In this document: positions 6,623-10,675 of the stretch, in pieces
Numbering within the stretch: the stretch's first letter is position 1
How the letters are laid out: each line of letters begins with the position of its first letter
Source of the DNA: Gammaproteobacteria bacterium
GTDB lineage: Bacteria; Pseudomonadota; Gammaproteobacteria; Pseudomonadales; Halieaceae
NCBI GenBank assembly: GCA_029859085.1
Contig: JAOUDU010000046.1
Coordinates: forward strand, 1 to 10,675
Direction: 5' to 3'
Length of the DNA stretch: 10,675 nucleotides
The notes under the pieces: model-generated
What the model was told of the DNA's origin: nothing
Databases searched by the model: none
Seen by the model: only the letters and a program-made list of their open reading frames with translations
Made by a program: the position numbers and the translations under genes

Positions 6623-8695
6623 TCACTCCGCATAGCGCGCCAACCGGAATCCTACGTCATCGCGCCCCGCTTGCCCATAATCGCGGTAAGACAGTCGCAA
6701 TTCGGCGATTTTACTGTGGCTCCAGCTGGCGCCGCGAATCACGTAGTTGTCGCCGCTCTGGCCACCCAGGGGGTCCACTTCCGTGGCCCCGTTGGCGGAG
6801 GGGATGCTGTAGACGTCGTGCACCCACTCCGAGACGTTGCCGCCGATGTCGAAAAGCCGGTTCTGGTTGGGTTTGTAGGAACCCACCGGGGCGCTCACCA
6901 CGTTGCCATCGGTGTAGCTGCCCAGCGCCCGGCCGGTGACGTAGGCCGAGCTGTTGTCCGCGTAGTTTTCCAGCGAGTTCGCAGGTGGCGGGAAGGCGTC
7001 GCCCCAGGGGAACTTGAGCAGGGCGGTGCCGTTGGCGCGGGCGGCCCACGCCCATTCCGCCTCGCTGGGCAGGCGGTAGCCGGTGGCGGCGGGGTTATAG
7101 CCGGTGATGATGCCGTTGTTCTCCTTGTAGAACAGGGGCAACCCCTCGCGCTTGCTCAGCCAGTTGCAGAAGGCGGCGGCCTGTTGCCAGCTCACCTGGA
7201 CTGCGGGTTGCTGGTCCCGGTTGAGGCTGTTGCCGTCGACCTGGCCGGAGTTGTGGCCGCTGTCGAACTGGCGGAACTGGGCGTTGGTCACTTCTGTGGT
7301 CTGCAGGTAGAAAGTCCGGTGCAGGGAGACCGGGTGCATCACCTCGTTGGCGCGGCGCCCGGGTTCCCGGCGCGAAGCGCCCATCGTGAAGTCCGCCAGC
7401 GGCGAATCCGCGGGAGAGAACAGCAGCAGGGTCTGCCCCAGGGCGGTGGTGAGTTCCGGCTTGATGCTGGCCTGGCGGGTCTCCTGGGCAGTCAGCAGTT
7501 TCGCCTCCACCAGTTGTTGCAGGCCCGGGCGCGGGGTGACCCGGTGGCGCTGGGTGGCATAACCGGGCAGGCTGACTTCCACCGAGTGCTCAAACGCCGG
7601 CAGCGACAGGGTTTGGCTACCCGTGCCCCGGACCTTGCCATCCACCTTCAGCACGGCATTGGCGGGGCTGATATTGAAACGCACCTCCCCGAGCTGGGCG
7701 GCGAGAGTCACGGTCTGGCTGTCGTGCCCGGCGGCGGGCAGCTGCACGGTGCCGGTATGGCGCCGGTAGCCGGGCTTGAACACCGCGAGCCGGTGGGCCT
7801 TGCCCGGGCTCAGCTCCAGGGTGAGGGGCGTCTGGCCGTGGAACTCGCCGTCGAGGGTCACGTTGGCCCCGCTGGGCACACTGCCCAGTTCCAGCACGCC
7901 CGCGGCGGGCTGCAGCACGATGGTTTCCAGTTGCAGGGGCTGGCCCGGCGTGATGGCCAGCGCCTGCTGGGCATCGGCGTACGCCGGCAGCTGCAGGATC
8001 AGTTGTCGCTCGCCCCCCATCAGTTGCAGCGTTGCCGGGGTGGTGCCCAGCGCCTCGCCGTCCACCAGGATGCTGGCGCCGGCGGGCTTGCTGTCGACGC
8101 TGACGTCAGCCCAGCCCGGCGCCAGCTCGAGGCTGAGCTGCTGGCGGATGTTGCGGCCGGTGACGTCCAGTTCCTGCGTCTGCGGCAGGTAGCGCTCTGC
8201 CGCGACCGCAACGGTATGTTTGCCCGCCTCCACAGGCAGATCCTGCAGCGGGGTGTGGCCGGCGTCCTGGCCATCGATCTGTACGCTCGCCCCCGGGGGA
8301 GTGCTGTCGATGCTCACCAGGCCCGGCAGTAATTGCAGCTCCAGCTGCAGGCTCTGGCTGTCGCGATCATCGACCGTGACGGAGGTCTCCAGCGGGTGGT
8401 AGCCCTCGGCGCTGGCGTGCACTGTGTAGGTGCCCGGTCGCAGCAGGTAGCGGTTGCCGAACGGCAGTGCGATACCGTCAAGGGAGACCTGCGCCGGCGT
8501 TGCCGCGACCACCACCACCTGCAGCGAGCGGGCGCTCAGCAGGAACAGCATCACCAGGCCGAAGACCAGGGCGCAGGCGGCCAACAGCCAGCGGCCGGTA
8601 TGCACCTGCCGCGGCGGCTTTTGCTCCGCGCTGCCCAGTGGCTGGAACGCGCTGGGTTCGATGGCGCCGGCGGGCCCGCTGTCCCGGATTGCCAC
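6623..8695 (-). CDS. Membrane-anchored PEGA-repeat protein with FGE/SUMF1-like domain lacking catalytic cysteines
   Basis: The protein is 690 residues long. The start is a GTG at 8695 that overlaps the upstream stop by one base (TAGTG) and has GGAGG seven bases before it. A polar N-terminus is followed by one membrane segment (35-54). Residues 59-400 hold about five PEGA-like beta repeats with the pattern PxGAxVxxDGxxxGxTPL and a closing GY or similar; the clearest start near 131, 203 and 273. Residues 420-688 are an FGE/SUMF1 (formylglycine-generating enzyme sulfatase) domain: TEVTNAQF, VSWQQAAAFCNWLS, YRLPSEAEWAWAA, GGNVSEW, VIRGASWSH and VGFRLAR. In active FGE, RGGS is followed by two catalytic cysteines; here those positions read Ser659 and Ala664, so formylglycine formation is not expected. 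The domain more likely binds a protein or glycan. The PEGA and FGE-like parts are probably periplasmic. The gene follows a TPR/PEGA protein gene and belongs to the same operon. Confidence 0.93.
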   Translation of the reverse strand: MAIRDSGPAGAIEPSAFQPLGSAEQKPPRQVHTGRWLLAACALVFGLVMLFLLSARSLQVVVVAATPAQVSLDGIALPFGNRYLLRPGTYTVHASAEGYHPLETSVTVDDRDSQSLQLELQLLPGLVSIDSTPPGASVQIDGQDAGHTPLQDLPVEAGKHTVAVAAERYLPQTQELDVTGRNIRQQLSLELAPGWADVSVDSKPAGASILVDGEALGTTPATLQLMGGERQLILQLPAYADAQQALAITPGQPLQLETIVLQPAAGVLELGSVPSGANVTLDGEFHGQTPLTLELSPGKAHRLAVFKPGYRRHTGTVQLPAAGHDSQTVTLAAQLGEVRFNISPANAVLKVDGKVRGTGSQTLSLPAFEHSVEVSLPGYATQRHRVTPRPGLQQLVEAKLLTAQETRQASIKPELTTALGQTLLLFSPADSPLADFTMGASRREPGRRANEVMHPVSLHRTFYLQTTEVTNAQFRQFDSGHNSGQVDGNSLNRDQQPAVQVSWQQAAAFCNWLSKREGLPLFYKENNGIITGYNPAATGYRLPSEAEWAWAARANGTALLKFPWGDAFPPPANSLENYADNSSAYVTGRALGSYTDGNVVSAPVGSYKPNQNRLFDIGGNVSEWVHDVYSIPSANGATEVDPLGGQSGDNYVIRGASWSHSKIAELRLSYRDYGQAGRDDVGFRLARYAE

Positions 8696-10245
8696 TAGAT
8701 TGCCTCCGTGCAGGCGATGGTGAGGGCCGGCGGTGGCTTGTCGGGTGTCACCGTGAAATCCAGCCGCACGTCGCGGTAGCCGACGCGGCTGCCGACCGCG
8801 GTATAGGTGCCGGGCCTGAGGCTCAGCTCGCGCTGGTCGAACTTGCCCAGCTTGGCCACCTTGTAAACCACTACCTCGGTCTGCTGGTCGGAGCGCAGGG
8901 CGACCGTGATCGGGGTGTTCGCCTGTTGCAGCAGCTGTTCCAGCTGGCTGATCTGCCGCTCCAGTACCGGGCCGCGGGGGCTGATCTTGCGCGCCATTTG
9001 CAGCATCTGCTCCGCCGCCTGGGCCACCGCCACGTCCCCCAGGCGCAGGGGGTCAGCGATCGCGGCGCGAAACTGCTTGTCCAGCCGCGCCCGGTTGCGG
9101 CTGCGCTCGAGTCCCTCGCGGGCGAACAGCACGTTGGGATCGATTTTCTGCGCCTGCTCGTAGGCGCCGACCGCCTGCTGCCACTGCTCCGCCTGTTCGC
9201 CCCGGGAGCCGTCGGCCTGCAGGCTGGCCAGGCGATGGGCGGTGGCGGCGGTCTCCACTTCCTGCAGGGCGCTGGCCGCCTCGCTGGAGCCGGACTGCAG
9301 CGCCGCCGCCTGGCGGAACGCCTTGCGGGCGGTGTCGAACTGGTTGGCGTCGAGGGCCGCGTAGCCGGCGCTCATCGCCTCGTTGAACTGCTGGTCCCGG
9401 TAGGCGGCGGTGACGCGCGCCAGTTCGGTGCTGCTGCGCTGGTGGCGGGCGTCCAGGGCCACCGCCTGCTTCAGCAGCGCGATCGCGCCGGCCATGTCGC
9501 CGCCCCGCTCCGCGGTCGCGGCGCGCTCCAGCAGGTCCAGCAGCTGCGGCAGCGCCTCCACCCGGTGGCGCAGGGTGGCGGCCTCGGCATTGCCCGGTTC
9601 GATGGCATCCGCCTTGTCCAGGGCGGCGGTGGCCTGGGCCAGGTCGCCGTTCTCCAGCGCCTCATTGGCCAGGGCCAGCTGCCGGGCCAGTTCCGCGGGG
9701 ATGCCCGCCTCCAGCGCCTGCAACCGGGCGAGCCCCTCCTCGTAGCGGGCTTTTGCCGCCGCGTAGTCCCGGGTCCGGTACAGTTCGTCGCCGGCGGTGG
9801 CCAGGGCGGCCACGGCGGCGAACTGCTCGGCGGCCCAGGCCTTTACCCCGCGCGCCTCCAGCCCTTCCTGTACTTCCAGTAACCGGGCCAGCACGTCCTG
9901 CGCCTCCTTGCGCAGTTTTGCCGCCTGGGCATCCGACCAGGGCGATACGTCCGGCCCCGCCGGTTCCTGTGCCGCCTCGCCGGTGGCCGCGGCCGGTTGC
10001 GCGCTGCCGGCCGGGCTTGCGGGCGCCGTATCCGCTGAGGCGGGCTCGGGCCCAGGGGTGTTGACCCGGTTCGGCAGCCAGAAAATCACCAGCAGCGCCA
10101 GCAGCAGCAGGCCGCCCAGGGCCGGCAATACCCAGCCGGGCGTGCCCTCGCGGCGCTTGCCGGCGGCGGCAGCCGGCGCTGCGGCAGGCGCCGGCTGCGC
10201 CACATCAAAAGGCGTGGGCTGTAATTGCTCGTTGTGGGATGACAT
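8695..10245 (-). CDS. Single-pass membrane protein with TPR-like repeats and C-terminal PEGA-like domain
   Basis: The protein is 516 residues long. A cytoplasmic Ala/Pro-rich N-terminus (1-37) precedes one membrane segment (38-57) and a second Ala/Pro-rich linker (60-100). From about 105 to 440 it is almost entirely helical, with TPR-like units such as YAAAKARYEEGLARL, DLAQATAALDKADAIEPGN, MAGAIALLKQAVALDA, FDTARKAFRQAAAL and WQQAVGAYEQAQKIDPN. Residues 445-512 form a beta-rich end with the PEGA-type signature LRPGTYTAVGSRVGYRDV. The same type of repeat occurs in the next gene, whose start overlaps this stop by one base, so the two products probably work together. The ribosome-binding site before the ATG is weak (AAGG, 12 bases away). 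TPR repeats bind proteins, so a periplasmic scaffold is the likely role. The domain content is clear; the TPR boundaries are approximate. Confidence 0.9.
   Translation of the reverse strand: MSSHNEQLQPTPFDVAQPAPAAAPAAAAGKRREGTPGWVLPALGGLLLLALLVIFWLPNRVNTPGPEPASADTAPASPAGSAQPAAATGEAAQEPAGPDVSPWSDAQAAKLRKEAQDVLARLLEVQEGLEARGVKAWAAEQFAAVAALATAGDELYRTRDYAAAKARYEEGLARLQALEAGIPAELARQLALANEALENGDLAQATAALDKADAIEPGNAEAATLRHRVEALPQLLDLLERAATAERGGDMAGAIALLKQAVALDARHQRSSTELARVTAAYRDQQFNEAMSAGYAALDANQFDTARKAFRQAAALQSGSSEAASALQEVETAATAHRLASLQADGSRGEQAEQWQQAVGAYEQAQKIDPNVLFAREGLERSRNRARLDKQFRAAIADPLRLGDVAVAQAAEQMLQMARKISPRGPVLERQISQLEQLLQQANTPITVALRSDQQTEVVVYKVAKLGKFDQRELSLRPGTYTAVGSRVGYRDVRLDFTVTPDKPPPALTIACTEAI
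8703..8707 (-). promoter_or_regulatory. Ribosome-binding site that decides the GTG start at 8695
   Basis: GGAGG followed by a seven-base spacer leads into GTG, which overlaps the preceding TAG stop. The site lies inside the end of the TPR/PEGA gene. It supports a GTG start and coupled translation of the PEGA/FGE-like gene. Confidence 0.75.
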
Positions 10246-10294
10246 GCGGTGGTGGAGCCTTGTCGGTTTGGGAATCAGTGTGCCTGGTCAGGGG

Positions 10295-10675
10295 TCAGAG
10301 TTTACCAGTTGTAGCGTCGTTGTCTGCCGGAGGTTGCAATGCGCCCACCTCCGCCTGGTAAATATCCGCGAGCAGTTCGCGCCACTGGGCGTACTGGTCT
10401 TCAACATTGCCGTGCAGCGTGACGGTGCGATCCTCCAGCTCGATCACCTGCGGCGTGATCTCCGCCTCCAGCGACTGGCCCAGTTCCTCCAGTGCCTGCA
10501 CGTGGATCTGGGCCTCGTTGCGCTTGTCCAGGCCGCTCTTGAGCATGTAGCCGCCGCCGATGACAGCCACCTGGCCGGCCACCTGGGAAGTCGAGCTGTC
10601 CCCGGTGGTCGCCATCGCGATGCCGGCAATCAGGGCGAGACCGCCTGCGATCAGCTGGCGGGTGCTCTCGGACTG
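10295..10675 (-). CDS. C-terminal part of an unrecognised protein (5' end outside window)
   Basis: The frame is open to the right window edge, leaving 126 residues before a TGA at 10297-10295. An internal ATG at 10615 exists, but the frame continues upstream through hydrophobic, coding-like sequence (QSESTRQLIAGGLALIAGIA) and no ribosome-binding site was seen there, so I treat the gene as truncated by the window. The visible part holds two short Gly/Ala-rich hydrophobic stretches, possibly a membrane hairpin, then a mainly helical segment. A short stretch VIELEDRTVTLHGNVEDQY resembles the start of a BON-type envelope domain, but it is too short to assign. The next gene begins 49 bases downstream, so it could share the operon. 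The function is unknown. Confidence 0.75.
   Translation of the reverse strand, partial: QSESTRQLIAGGLALIAGIAMATTGDSSTSQVAGQVAVIGGGYMLKSGLDKRNEAQIHVQALEELGQSLEAEITPQVIELEDRTVTLHGNVEDQYAQWRELLADIYQAEVGALQPPADNDATTGKL

Noticed and set aside
6491..8332. A 613-codon open frame on the plus strand.
   Set aside because: It is antisense to the PEGA/FGE-like gene, which has unmistakable family motifs. The plus-strand product is rich in Gly, His, Arg and Gln without domain patterns, as expected of a shadow frame.
6623..8695. An active formylglycine-generating enzyme serving a sulfatase.
   Set aside because: The two catalytic cysteine positions are Ser659 and Ala664, and no sulfatase is present in the window.
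8467..9882. A 471-codon open frame on the plus strand.
   Set aside because: It is antisense to the TPR-like gene and shows no domain pattern or supporting ribosome-binding site.
10246..10300. A terminator or promoter between the first two genes.
   Set aside because: I saw only a five-base stem (CTGGT with ACCAG) with no T-run, and no convincing -35/-10 pair, in this 49-base gap.

Overview
The window is a GC-rich stretch (about two thirds G+C by eye, not computed). All eleven genes I can support lie on the minus strand, so they are transcribed from the right end towards position 1. Tight packing, strong Shine-Dalgarno sites, three lipoprotein-type leaders and a TolQ/ExbB-type channel point to a Gram-negative proteobacterium. 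A marine or soil gammaproteobacterium would fit, but that is an impression and not a proof. I see no RNA genes, mobile elements, CRISPR arrays or convincing terminators.

Layout in the order of transcription: (1) 10675-10295, the C-terminal end of an unrecognised protein that starts outside the window. (2) 10245-8695, a single-pass membrane protein with TPR-like helical repeats and a PEGA-like C-terminus. (3) 8695-6623, a membrane-anchored protein with about five PEGA-like repeats and an FGE/SUMF1-type domain that lacks the catalytic cysteines. (4) 6619-6347, a small secreted protein. (5) 6337-5540, a MotA/TolQ/ExbB-family proton channel subunit. (6) 5526-4261, a degenerate actin/Hsp70-like domain followed by an FHA-like domain. 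(7, 8) 4248-3157 and 3157-2150, two paralogous proteins with a TolR/MotB-like transmembrane segment, a coiled coil and a von Willebrand A (vWA) domain. (9, 10) about 2178-1510 and 1513-842, two putative lipoproteins. (11) 828-1, an M48 zinc metalloprotease with a lipoprotein-type leader, cut by the left edge.

The ten complete or left-truncated genes downstream of the first one overlap by 1, 4 or about 29 bases, or are separated by only 3 to 13 bases; the largest gap is 49 bases (10246-10294). This strongly suggests one operon. No promoter is visible, so it probably lies to the right of the window.

My reading, which is inference, is a cell-envelope machine. The ExbB-like protein and the two TolR-like vWA proteins would form a proton-driven stator. 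The vWA domains would sit in the periplasm, where TolR and MotB carry their own periplasmic domains. The TPR/PEGA and PEGA/FGE-like proteins would be inner-membrane-anchored periplasmic scaffolds, and the lipoproteins and protease would face or sit in the outer membrane. The actin-like/FHA-like protein is the only clearly cytoplasmic component. I do not know a characterised system with this composition; it is neither a plain Tol-Pal or Ton system, nor a flagellar stator, nor a Zorya defence locus.
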